Positions 46,901-55,989 of a stretch of 64,000 nucleotides of DNA are shown here, piece after piece. The DNA lies in assembly GCA_037349315.1 (NCBI GenBank), contig JBAIAC010000048.1, forward strand, positions 34,226,501 through 34,290,500, in the 5' to 3' direction. The translations under genes were made by a program, and so were the position numbers. The notes under the pieces were generated by a model. That model was not told the DNA's origin and made no database searches. It saw only the letters and a list, made by a program, of their open reading frames with translations. The DNA comes from Chelydra serpentina. Its lineage: Eukaryota; Chordata; Testudines; Chelydridae. Numbering within the stretch: position 1 is the first letter of the stretch; each line of letters begins with the position of its first letter.

Positions 46901-49464
46901 AGTCTTTCTTCATGCTCCTCCAAGGTTCTTCCAAACACAATCAGGTCATCCAAATAAACTAACACTTGCAGTAAATTCATGTCTCCCACTACTTTCTCCA
47001 TAAGACGTTGAAATGTGGCGGGTGCTCCTGAAATCCCCTGGGGCATGCGTTCGAACTGATAAAACCCTAATGGGCAGATGAAGGCTGTCTTCTCCTTATC
47101 TTCTTCTCCCAGGGGGATTTGGTAGTATCCACTCCGGAGATCCAACACAGAGAACCACTGGCTTCCCAGCAAGCAGTCTAAGGCATCTTGGACTCGAGGC
47201 ATAGTGTACTGGTCAACCACAGAACGGTTGTTTAGGGTGCGGTAGTCAATACACATCCGGATTTTCCCATTCTTTTTACGGACCACCACAATGGGTGAGG
47301 CATATGGGCTGCGGGACTCTGTAATGATGCCATTTGCAGCCAGCTCTTGTAGATGACGTCGCACATCTTCCATCTCAGAGAGGGCAATCCTCCTAGATCT
47401 CTCCCTAAAAGGTCGAGAGTCATGTAGTCTGATGTTGTGCTCCACTCCTTTTGCACATCCCACATCCCACTCATGCAATGAGAACACTTTGGATCTTTCA
47501 CAAAGTTTTTTCCTCAGGCGATCTTTCCACTCCTCGGACAATGGTGAGTCTCCAAAGTCAAACTTTGCTGGGTCTATAGCCGGAACTTGAGTTTCACCCC
47601 GGGGTTTTACAATTGACTCAGGCTCAAAGAGGTCTGCTATCTTCTGTCCTTGCTTCACAACAACATCACGACTTGTTTCATTAGCAATCAGTATAGTCAC
47701 CTTTTCCTGAGCTTTAGCAGGTAAGGTTATGATTCCACTGGGGACCAGCACTCCTTCAGGGAGCTCTCCTTTCACCGACTGCTCTACCATTGCTAAGGCC
47801 CCATTACTGCCTTTCAGCCAGGTGCTCATGACAAGCACTTCTTGCTCTGTCCTGGCAGGCACTACTAAGGGGGTTGTGCCCGCATACTTCAGTGATCCAA
47901 TCGGTAGCTCAGATGTCTCTTTAGCGCTCTCAATTTTCCTATAGGCTTCAGCACAAAGCGTATGGATCATCAGGGTGTTCAGGTATTGGTCCCCAGCCCG
48001 TCGTCTGCAGTAATCCGCGAGTACCTTGAAGAGGCTGGAGTTGGTCCCTATCAGTGCAGACACATCAGAGGTCCCTTTAGGGTCAGGGCATATTAATGCA
48101 GCTGTGTCTATCGCTTCTCTTACCCCCGCAACCTCCTCTGGGAATTCCAGGTGCACTATGACATATCCTTGGTAGGGGTATTCATCCATGCTGAGGCCAC
48201 ATAGGCCAAGACCAGTCAGTGGCTGTATAGGAAGGTGCCTAAGCATGTGTTGGTAGAATGACTGAAATATAATAGTCACTTGAGATCCAGTGTCAAGCAC
48301 TGCTTTACACTCCGCCCCTTCAATCCTCACCATGACCTCTGCTCGAGGCCCTATGAGTCCTGTGGGGATCCCAGATGGACAGTCTTTTCTGTGGGAATCT
48401 TCAAATCCTGCAGGCCTGGGTGGTCCACGTCCCTGGACCCTCTGGCAGCTAGCGGATCTCTCCCAACTGATCCTTAGCTTTCCATACACTAAGGAGGGAT
48501 TTTCTTCATTCCGGCACCTAGCAGCACTGTGCCCCTCCTGACCGCATCGGTAGCAGAAAATTTGCCCTTTCCCCCTTCGCCTGGATGGGACGGGGGCTTT
48601 AAATGCTGACCTCTCCATTGCCCCAGTGTGAGGCTCCTTACCCCTGGAAGCCTTAGCTCGGGCAATGGTGCTTTGCAGCTCAGCTATCCGTTCCGTCAGG
48701 ACCTGCATTTGTTGAGCAAGTTCTTCTCTGGTGCTCACCATCAATACACTGGCAGTTTGCAGTGGTGTTGTGCTGGCCGGCTCCAATGTTTGGGCTTCCC
48801 AAAGCTCACTGGCAGCCTGCCTTTCTTCCTCCTCTCTGACCTCTTTTATTAGCTGGGAGTAACTTGGGGGATGTTCCCGTCGTTCTCTTAGCCGCAGATG
48901 AAGTAGAATCGGGTTCAGATACTGAGTTCCTCTTACAATTTGAGCCAGTCTGGTCTGATCCATCTGCTCAGCAGTCACTGCTCCCCTCATGACAGCTTTC
49001 TGAAGCAGTCTCTCCAGCCTCTGTATATAGGCTGAAGCCTTCTCGCCCTTTTGCTGTCGGGAATTAAGGAAGTTGCAGTAGCTATCTTCAGGGCCCTCTA
49101 CACTCCCAAATGTGTGATCGAGAGCCTCTAGACAGTCCCTCACACTGACCCCAGGGTCAATGAGCTTCAGAGTGCGAATCACATCTAATGCTGGGCCGGC
49201 AAGGCTCTCTATTAGACATCTTCGCTTTTCTGCATCGGGTACAGCCCACTCCTGCAGCATTTCAGTGGTATGCTCTAACCAGGGTTCAAACTCCTCCCCC
49301 CCAGCAAATGACCTTAACTTACGACAAGAGTTTGACATAGCATAGGACAGCACAACCTTTTCCAATGTTTGCCCCAGTGCTTTTGCCCAATCATCGGCCG
49401 AGGCTGCAGCCCCTGACCTAGAGGCTGCTGAGCCGGGGCCCAACAAACCTGACATAGTAGCCAT
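43975..49464 (-). CDS. Gag-Pol polyprotein, 1829 aa, PNMA-like Gag
   Basis: Single open frame. Residues about 45-225: capsid-type Gag with a PNMA-like core (WLEHTTEMLQEW, AEKRRCLIESLAGPALDVIR, GEKASAYIQRLERLLQKAV), followed by a predicted coiled coil at about 245-272. Residues 304-317: CCHC zinc knuckle CYRCGQEGHSAARC. Residues 390-395: aspartic protease LDTGSQ. Residues about 675-930: reverse transcriptase with YLDD at 837-840 and FLGFSGYYRRF. Residues about 1000-1130: RNase H with D1015, E1056, D1082 and a late Asp in VDADAL. Residues 1279-1317: HHCC zinc finger. Integrase core D1345, D1404, E1440 (35 residues between the last two). Residues about 1555-1600: GPY/F-like module. Residues about 1625-1829: acidic, Pro/Ser-rich tail ending in a basic RVIRPVKRLTYDAPG segment. 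No frameshift or stop separates Gag and Pol. The start ATG lies 95 nt from the primer site; a second Met is at residue 4. Likely functional, though unproven. Confidence 0.95.
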   Translation of the reverse strand: MATMSGLLGPGSAASRSGAAASADDWAKALGQTLEKVVLSYAMSNSCRKLRSFAGGEEFEPWLEHTTEMLQEWAVPDAEKRRCLIESLAGPALDVIRTLKLIDPGVSVRDCLEALDHTFGSVEGPEDSYCNFLNSRQQKGEKASAYIQRLERLLQKAVMRGAVTAEQMDQTRLAQIVRGTQYLNPILLHLRLRERREHPPSYSQLIKEVREEEERQAASELWEAQTLEPASTTPLQTASVLMVSTREELAQQMQVLTERIAELQSTIARAKASRGKEPHTGAMERSAFKAPVPSRRRGKGQIFCYRCGQEGHSAARCRNEENPSLVYGKLRISWERSASCQRVQGRGPPRPAGFEDSHRKDCPSGIPTGLIGPRAEVMVRIEGAECKAVLDTGSQVTIIFQSFYQHMLRHLPIQPLTGLGLCGLSMDEYPYQGYVIVHLEFPEEVAGVREAIDTAALICPDPKGTSDVSALIGTNSSLFKVLADYCRRRAGDQYLNTLMIHTLCAEAYRKIESAKETSELPIGSLKYAGTTPLVVPARTEQEVLVMSTWLKGSNGALAMVEQSVKGELPEGVLVPSGIITLPAKAQEKVTILIANETSRDVVVKQGQKIADLFEPESIVKPRGETQVPAIDPAKFDFGDSPLSEEWKDRLRKKLCERSKVFSLHEWDVGCAKGVEHNIRLHDSRPFRERSRRIALSEMEDVRRHLQELAANGIITESRSPYASPIVVVRKKNGKIRMCIDYRTLNNRSVVDQYTMPRVQDALDCLLGSQWFSVLDLRSGYYQIPLGEEDKEKTAFICPLGFYQFERMPQGISGAPATFQRLMEKVVGDMNLLQVLVYLDDLIVFGRTLEEHEERLLKVLNRLEDYGLKLSIDKCQFCQTSVKYVGHIVSQEGVSTDPSKIEALTTWPRPSNYRELKTFLGFSGYYRRFVKNYATIVKPLNDLTRGYQSGKPKSKTKNKGGSRKPPVQRHYGPFEPFGPRWDERCERAFQEIIACLTHAPVLVFADPSKPFILHTDASLEGLGAVLYQEVEGKRKPVAFASRGLSDSETRYPIHKLEFLALKWAITEKFRDYLYGAQFQVWTDNNPLTYVLTSAKLDATGQRWVAALASYDFSIQYRSGRSNVDADALSRRPKAPEVSMIPMDGVRAICSVSRREPEAHWSLQGCVAEALGLPPESVPSASVNYIALDQSPLPMLSEADWQEAQLQDVDIRDTLLAKREGRGPAAVVPPSPEGKLLLREWTKLKLIQGVLHRVTMDPLQKQRTQLVLPKEYRALAMRALHDDFGHLGMERTLELIRSRFYWPRMAEDVRRKCETCARCVQRKTLPTRAAYLKNITSTKPLELVCIDFLSLEVDKRNVGNILVVTDHFTRYAQAYPTRDQRAITVARVLWEKYFSVYGFPARIHSDQGRDFESHLLKEVLRIAGIKKSRTTPYHPQGDPQPERFNRTLLDMLGTLRPEQKATWSQHVAFLVHAYNATKNDATGVTPYLLMFGREPRLPIDLCFGVSEDGDSYETHQQYVARLREKLRDAYHLATSAARQNADRNKHRYDARVRLQELQPGDRVLLRNLGIAGKHKIADRWKAIPYLVMEKLGDLPVYKIKPEEGPGQIKTVHRNLLLPVGELVGTPYEMGHDRAAGQNRSARPQPPSNTDNGPSEANLPLCSMSESEAEEEDTTLVYPGMKTRFQSRSAEPIESSPSSALSPMAEVFRPVTGAPVPPMGPPFDDAHRLLDSEDIQVEGALDPLDLPLSEPEMQGPMPVAEGSSKETSPSVTQEDVPPTPATETLNRRDRVIRPVKRLTYDAPGVISEEPIHLAHRFVTAEVGFLRPFGGNQ

Positions 49465-49558
49465 TACGCAAACAGTAATTTCCTCAAAATATAAACAAAA
49501 TTATTTCCCAATGTAGCGGATCACTCAACAAGTGCTTGCGAGGGGTACTGACCCAGGG

Positions 49559-49576
49559 ATCCCGGACGAGCCCCCA
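49559..49576 (-). other. Primer-binding site, tRNA-Pro type
   Basis: In sense orientation TGGGGGCTCGTCCGGGAT, starting 3 nt (TTT) after the 5' LTR. This 18-mer is what I remember as the proline-tRNA primer site of gammaretroviruses such as MLV. It would prime minus-strand DNA synthesis. Confidence 0.88.
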
Positions 49577-49579
49577 AAA

Positions 49580-50893
49580 TGTAACCCTTCTGCCAGTCAG
49601 AGTCGGCAGCCACAAGGGCCGGGTTCCGTATCTAGGGGTTCCATTCCAATAACACAATGCAAAAACCGGCTCGAGCCCCCACCCAGTGACCTGGGACAAA
49701 TATATATCACCCCCCCTGGGCGCCTCTAAGAGGCAGTACTTCCCCTCTCGCAAGCACAGAGTCTGAGTGTAGAAAAACCTTTTAATGACAGAGAGAAACA
49801 ATGCGGCCTTTTGCTGGGGAAACACCACATCTAGGATTTGTAAACCAAACTGTGAGCAATGACCCACCCCAGCAAATTGGCCATGTCCTTTCCCTTTGGT
49901 TCTTGAGTCCATCAACCCCAAAAATCACCCAAAGTCCCAAAAGTCCAACAACCCAAAAGTCCAGACCCAGAGTTCAAAAGTTCATCTGCAGAGTGTTACA
50001 CCCCCTCCAGTCTGGGTAGAAATGGGGAGGGGAGAGGTAAGGGGCACCTTACGTGGCTCAAAGCTGACTGCCCCGTCCCTTCATGGTGCTTCGTTCGGCT
50101 CTGCTCTGCTCTGCTCCGCCAGCCATCCCACGAGTCACTCCGTTCAGCCGTCCTGCAAGCCGCTCCGCCAGCAGCTCCACTCCGTCAGCCGGCCTGCAAG
50201 CCGCGCCGGCTGTCCTGCCAACTGCTCCGCTCCGTCAGCCGGCCTGCAAGCCGCTCCGGCTATCCCGCCGGCTGTCCCGCTCCGCCAGCAGCTCCGCTCC
50301 ACCAGTCGCTCAGCAATAGATCTTCTGGCTCCCCCACTACTTAACACAGTGCTCAGTGATTTCAGCTCATAACAATTTCAGCTTGTAGTTAGGGGAGCCT
50401 TCGTGCTCATTTGCACACTTAGTCCAGAGTAATTCCAACTCAGCAGCCTGTAAATAGACTCCTAAGGAACTCAAAATTAGCTCTGATATTCCACAGTGGA
50501 GAGAGAGAAGGAGGTGCAATTGACATTTAGGACCCTCAGAAGAGGCCCATGCCACCAGATACAAATACCTGTCCCCAACCTCTCTCAATTCACTGGGTTT
50601 TGGAATCCATGTCCCTCGCCTAGCAAGTGCTGCTTAGCTAAGGGCGAGTCCCTTCCTCATAACAAAAGCCTACTGTCCTTGATTCACACAATCAGGGTAA
50701 CAACACTTTAGTCTTCCTGCCCCAATAACAGAGAAACTGGGGCTCCCACAGCAGTCAAGGTGACCATTTGGGCAAGCGGTCCATCATGCTTTGCAGGGTG
50801 GGTGTGTCCATGCAAACAAGATTAGCCCCTGACATCCCTTTCCACAACTCACCACCAGATGTCAGGGTAGAGCTCATCCTGACTCTGCTTACA
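49580..50893 (-). repeat. 5' LTR of the intact gypsy element
   Basis: 1314 bp, reading the same as 42604-43917 by direct line-by-line comparison. It would drive transcription of the Gag-Pol ORF toward lower coordinates. Confidence 0.95.
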
Positions 50894-50897
50894 TATA

Positions 50898-53329
50898 CAA
50901 TTAAAATATTGCTGACGATTCACAAAACAGAATAAAATCCACTGTACTCTTCCATAGCTGCATTGGTTCTGTAATGGTAACAGAACTAAAACCTTGGTTT
51001 TGTCAGTACAATAGATTATGACGGGTATATCAGGTGTTTGCTAAAGGCCCTACTGCCTGAGCACACTCCACCCAAAAAGGTGTCCTTTTGTAGAAAAAGA
51101 GCAGCACATTCAGACCTCCAAGAGCTGTGTAGAGATGCCACCCAGAATGACCTATAAGAATTGGTCCTCCAGTGGCTAGAAGGGTTGGTAGGGTGGAAGC
51201 CAATCAGGGCCTAGCAGACAAAATAAAAAGGGATGGTTGCCACTCCTGTAGACTACCTCTGGATGTAGCTGGGTGAGGGGAGGAAGTATCTTAAGCCAAG
51301 AAACCTGACTCCACTTTTTGGGTGGACCAGCAGACTGTTTGTTCTGGGATTTAAAGCCCAGGTTGCTATTTTGAATTAAGTATCAGTTTAGTACTTTAAA
51401 ATTAAGGCGAGCCTGCTTTGTGAGATGCTCCACTGGCTCAGGAGAGCCTGTGACATGGATGTAACTTAAGACACATACAGAGACGATACCTTGACTAACA
51501 AGGTGTCACTTCACATACATTTGTTTCTGGCCGCAAGCAAACTTCAAAGTGAAGTAGTTAAGTTGTTAGCTCTGTTGCACAATAGGTCTGAATGGGAAAA
51601 GTGGAAATGAATAATTTTCTTCTGTTCTCTTTTGTTCTCTTTATTTGCCTAGTAGTGAGTTCGCCTTCACTTCTTTGTCACCATTTACTTTTTCTCCTTC
51701 ATTCTAATAAAGTAGTAAAGAAGTTGGGGCCCCAATCATTTAATCATTTATGCACATGCTTAACTTTTCTTCCTGTATCTGGCACTGGTGTCAGGATGAA
51801 ATATAGTCACTAACTGTTGCCAAACTGCAGTGATGTTCCCATTCAGCAAGTACTGGCTTTGAGTTTTCAGCTCTTGAAGATTCTGCTTAAAAAACTGCGT
51901 CTGCTTAGTATGAAGCCACATGTATATTATAAAATCAAAAGTGCTGACACTGCTATCCCTGATCCATATTGTAATGGAAGTTTATTGCTTTGTTCGTGCC
52001 AAAACATCTGCCTCCTAACTCTGACAAACCATGACGTGATTGGCAGTGGCCTAGCTAAAGCTTGTTTGGTTTTCATTTTATTTTTGGTGTGTTTCTGTAT
52101 AACTTCTGCTCCAGAGAATTAAGTATTTTCTGCTGCTACATATTTATTTTAAGATGCCCAGAGGCAATTGGGTACGAGAAGAGTTGAAATATTATGATTA
52201 ATTTACAAATAAGTTGTCTTCTTTAAACTGGAGTTGAGACAGTGACTAGTTTGTTTCCCTTCGAGGAATATACAGAACAAGATCAAACATACTGCAGAGC
52301 AACCAGTTTTTAATTCTTTATTTTAATACCCATATCTCTTCCTTACATTCCAAAGCAGAAAATGGTGGGAGGAGAGTGGTGTTTGTTTGTTTTTGTGTGT
52401 AAAACAACAGTTATAAACAATATGCTCTAGAAATGAAGCCCCTAGGTTCAGCTTGGTTGAGAATGTTTGCTTCAATGGACATTACCACATGCTAGAGGAT
52501 AACTGTGTTGGATTTATAAATGCAAGAACCCAATACTCCTGCCAGTATCATGAAGGCTCCATAAAAATCTTACCTATGGAATAGTTGTGTTAAGAGCAGT
52601 CCCTCCCATTTCTGCAGCTTTGCCACAGCATTTTGCATTATTTAAAATATCCTGGAGTTCTTGTAACTGAACTTGTGATGTGACATTCCTGAGTTGGAGC
52701 TTCTTTTACAACTCTTTCATCGTGTTCTGCTTACATGAAGCAAAGGACTCCATTTCGAGAGAAGCCATTAAAAGGTGATTCTTCATAAACAAGTGTCATC
52801 TCATAGCAATGAGATTAACAGAATTCCTTGTATATTTAAAGGACCCTGCAACAGGAAATGTCTCAGTCATCCCTTTTCCCAAGTGCAACCACCAGTTGCC
52901 TGGCCTCACTACGCCAACGTTCACAACAGAAGTGGCTTAAACAGATGTCTTAAAGTTTGATTGAGGAAGAGGAGTTCATAACAAGCTATTCCTAGGAACT
53001 TTAGTCTGGGCTGTGAAAATTACATTTATGAAAAACTGAATCAGTGTCTGAGAGACTTTTCCTAATAAATATATATAAGAAACAGGGGCTTTCACCGAAA
53101 TTTTTCACATGGTACACAGAATTGAACCACTCTCACTTTAACTTACCATGGCGGCACTCAGGTTTGGCACAGCAGCCCCTCTGTTGTGTCAGACCAAATT
53201 TCAGTGAGTAGCATTGTGACCCAGTGTGCTAGATTGAAGCACCACTCAATTTGGGGGCCGTCTCAAATGGGGGGGGGGGAGGGCAAACTACCCTCCTGGG
53301 TGACCCTGCCCCCGTCAATGGTGTGTAAT
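50898..53329. other. No recognisable gene or repeat
   Basis: AT-rich sequence with short ORFs only. I looked for PON-type first-exon sequence expected upstream of ASB4 by synteny and saw none. Confidence 0.4.
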
Positions 53330-53405
53330 GTGCCTTGTGCTAGGCATTGTACAAACATGTAAACAGGATAGTCCCTGCCCTAGAGAACTTACAGTCTAGA
53401 ATAAT
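53330..53405 (+). repeat. MIR/L3-like repeat tail
   Basis: TTGTGCTAGGCATTGTACAA, GATAGTCCCTGCCCTAGAGA and CTTACAGTCTAGA are the typical block of this widespread amniote repeat. A G-run of about 10 lies just upstream at 53269-53279. Confidence 0.6.
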
Positions 53406-53432
53406 GACAAGGTACAACAGGTGAAAGAAACT

Positions 53433-53726
53433 CCCAGGATATGTCTTTACTACCCGCCGGATCGGCGGGTAGCAATCGATCTTTCGGGGATCGATTTTTC
53501 GCGTCTAGTGTAGACGCACTAAATCGATCCCCGATCGCTCTGCTGTCGACTCCGATAATCCACCCTGGCGAGAGGCGGAAGCGGAGTCGACGTGGGAGCG
53601 GTGGCAGTTGACATTGCGGCGTCCTCGCGGCATGGTAAGTTGAGCGAGGTACGTCGACTTCAGCTATGTTATTCATGTAGCTGAAGTTGCATACCTTACA
53701 TCGACCCCCGCCTAGTGTAGACCTGG
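53433..53726 (+). mobile_element. Harbinger-like MITE copy
   Basis: Same architecture as 1132-1435: CTACCCGCCGGATCGGCGGG near the left end, GGATCGATTT/AAATCGATCC arms, the GTCGACTCCG and GGCGGAAGCGGAGTCGACG blocks, the CGACTTCAGCTA...TAGCTGAAGTT hairpin, and AGTGTAGACCTGG at the right. Boundaries are approximate. Confidence 0.65.
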
Positions 53727-54072
53727 CACCAGAAGATGAGGACAGAATGGAAGATGAAGTAATAATAAATGGACATGCTATGCCTAAGAGAGAACAGTCC
53801 TGCTGCCTGCCTAGGTTACGCCTGTAGTTAAATGGACTCTTTTCACTGAGATTACTACTGTTCTACTTTCTGTGGATGTAATCATGCAAATGCTTACTCA
53901 TGTGAGAAGTACTATGAAGTAATGATGTGACAAATGCTGAATAAGAGTTTGTAGTATTAGGTGCTATACTGTTTCAGTAGGGTATGATGCAGGCCAAATC
54001 CTGCTTGCATTGCTCATGGAAAAATTACAATAGATAGAAATGGGAGTTTCGCATGAGGACTGGATGCAAGAC

Positions 54073-54279
54073 TTACCTGTGAACTATTGCACTCGCATTG
54101 GCTATCAGTTGATGCTCTACACTACAATTAATCATTGAATTCAGTTGATTCTTCGATTCCCCAGAGAGGATTTCAGTGTCCAGGTCTGTCAATCTGGTGC
54201 TTTCATGAGCACCTAAAGTTACTGCAAATTTCAGGAAAACTGAAAGGAACCTTTTCCATGTAAAGCTTAAATTCTTCAT
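54073..54279 (-). other. Candidate exon with consensus splice donor
   Basis: A 68-codon minus-strand open frame starting at an ATG at 54279 runs without a stop into CACAG|GTAAGT; the donor cut is at about 54076/54077. The predicted peptide contains LTDLDTEILSGESKNQLNS, which I do not recognise. It could be a first exon of an unknown gene, a non-coding RNA exon, a distant 5' exon of ASB4, or chance. Confidence 0.2.
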
Positions 54280-54969
54280 AAGTTAAGTCAGGGTTATTAA
54301 AAGAGATTCCTTTAAAAATGCTTTTTCTGCCTGCTGTATGACCGTGTCATTAAAATGGTAAAATACATTGACATTTAAAAGTTCTCTGTATGCTGGTTGT
54401 GCTTGTATTTCCTTTTTTTAATATTAAAAAGTGTATATTGTAAGGACATATTTGCTCCAGCCTGTTTTGATTACAGTTTCTAAATTTGTGGGGAGAAGTC
54501 AGCTTGTTGTATTAAAAGCATTTTATTTCCATTTCATGTCAGTTGCCATAGTGACCAATCACAGCTCTTTCAGAAGCATAAGAAACTCTTTACATAAGGA
54601 ACTACATGTAGGTTTTGTTGTTACTTTGTTTTAATTTTTTCTATATTCCTCCGGCCAAATCCTCTAGGACCTTAACTCAGTTTTCACTCTAATTTTATCT
54701 CTGTCCACACTCAGGCTTATTCTCAAAGAAGTCAGTGGGAGTTTTGACTAAGTTATAAAATGAATAAAGATCACATGACTTGGCCTTTCCATTGCAGTAA
54801 TAAGGCAGGAATTGGAAAAACACAACCCTGTGCAGTCTGAATTTTGTTTGCCTTTATTAGGGTTCAACCAGGCACAACAGAAATAGCTTTTTCAGTTTAG
54901 ACCTGTTACCTAAGCGTTTTCCAAAACGCTTTTGAATACCTATTTTTTTCTTGTTTTTATATGTGTTTT

Positions 54970-55265
54970 TTACTCTAAAGTCCAGTGGCTGGGGCACCCA
55001 TCTGGGATGTGGAGACCCCAATTCCAGTCCCCCTGCTCCAATCATTCTTTCATTATTTATCCACCATGGAACAGCTTCATGAGGAGATACTGAGGAAGGG
55101 CCCTTTACCCCCACTAAAATATCCCATAGCTCAGTGGTTAGTTCACTCACCTGAGAGGTAGGTGACCTCTGTTCACATCCTTTCCCCTCTCTGGCAGACA
55201 AGGGGAATTGAACCTGGGTCTCCCACATCTTAGGTGAGAGTTCTAACCACTGGGCTAAAAGTTAT
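54970..55265 (+). mobile_element. tRNA-derived SINE-like fragments
   Basis: CCCATAGCTCAGTGGTTAGT with TCACTCACCTGAGAGGTAGG and, inverted, GTTCTAACCACTGGGCTAA resemble tRNA A-box and B-box regions. A similar arrangement is at 23311-23690. No functional tRNA cloverleaf is supported. Confidence 0.5.
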
Positions 55266-55537
55266 AATGTGAGAACCAATTTCTCCACCTTTGGACATGT
55301 TGCGTAGAGTGAGGCAGGTAATAACACATCCCTCCAAGAGGCACCTAAGCTGCTTGACTCCTGGTGGGTAGTTCCCATTCAGGGATTGCTAAACAGAAAT
55401 TGGGCTGTAGGGAGGCATGTGACTTACATGCTTATCTTGGAGAGAGGTGTGATGTTTAGCCCTCTAGTTGGCATCTCCTATTGGCTAACTCAGACAGCTC
55501 CATGCCTAGCATGCTGGCTTTGTGGGTTGCATTCTAA

Positions 55538-55789
55538 GCCCAGGTCTACACTAACCCCCCCTGTCGAACTAAGATACGCAACTTCAGCTACGTTAATAAC
55601 GTATCTGAAGTCGAAGTACCTTAGTTCGAACTTACCTGTGGTCCAGACGCGGCGCGCAGGCTCCCCCGTCGACTCCGCCTACTCCACTCGTCGAGCTGGA
55701 TTACCAGCGTCGACGAGGGAGCACTTCCTGGTTCGATTTATCGCGTCGATCCCGCGCCTCCGACGCGACGGGTAAGTATAGACCTACCC
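55538..55789 (-). mobile_element. Harbinger-like MITE copy, inverse orientation
   Basis: The ends are GCCCAGGTCTACACT and, read from the right, GGGTAGGTCTATACT. It contains the ACTTCAGCTACG / CGTATCTGAAGT hairpin, the CTCCCCCGTCGACTCCGCC block and the GGTTCGATTTATCGCGTCG block in inverse order relative to 1132-1435. Confidence 0.65.
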
Positions 55790-55989
55790 TTAGGTGCCTG
55801 TTTCTCCCTGTTCATTGTATAGGGGATCTAGACCTCTAACTCAGCTTTGTGGAACGGTGCTCTTCCTGTTATTCTTCCTGTTATTTTCCAGGTGCCTAAA
55901 AGTTAGGTGCTGTGACTTTCAGAATTCAATGCCTAAGTCCCTTCATGGATCCCATCCTAAGCATCTAAATACTTTTAAGAATCTGGGCC

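Larger units (their letters stand above)
42604..50893 (-). mobile_element. Intact young Ty3/gypsy retrotransposon with PNMA-like Gag
   Basis: A complete 8290-bp element on the minus strand. It has two 1314-bp LTRs (42604-43917 and 49580-50893), each TGTAAGCAG...GGGTTACA in sense, which I read as identical throughout. The flanks TATA (42600-42603 and 50894-50897) are the 4-bp target duplication. A tRNA-Pro-type primer site lies 3 nt from the 5' LTR and a purine tract directly abuts the 3' LTR. One 1829-codon ORF carries Gag, protease, reverse transcriptase, RNase H and integrase. There is no envelope gene and no transmembrane segment after integrase. The identity of the LTRs and the open frame imply recent insertion. 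Confidence 0.95.

Noticed and set aside
42825..50711. ORFs duplicated in both LTRs (for example 158 codons at 42920 and 49896)
   Set aside because: They are antisense to the element, identical only because the LTRs are identical, and contain no domain.
42604..50893. Endogenous retrovirus with envelope
   Set aside because: No surface or transmembrane protein follows integrase; the tail is acidic and hydrophilic, and the protein order and Gag fit Ty3/gypsy.
55130..55260. Possible tRNA gene
   Set aside because: Only A-box and B-box-like words are present in SINE arrangement; no consistent cloverleaf or anticodon stem.
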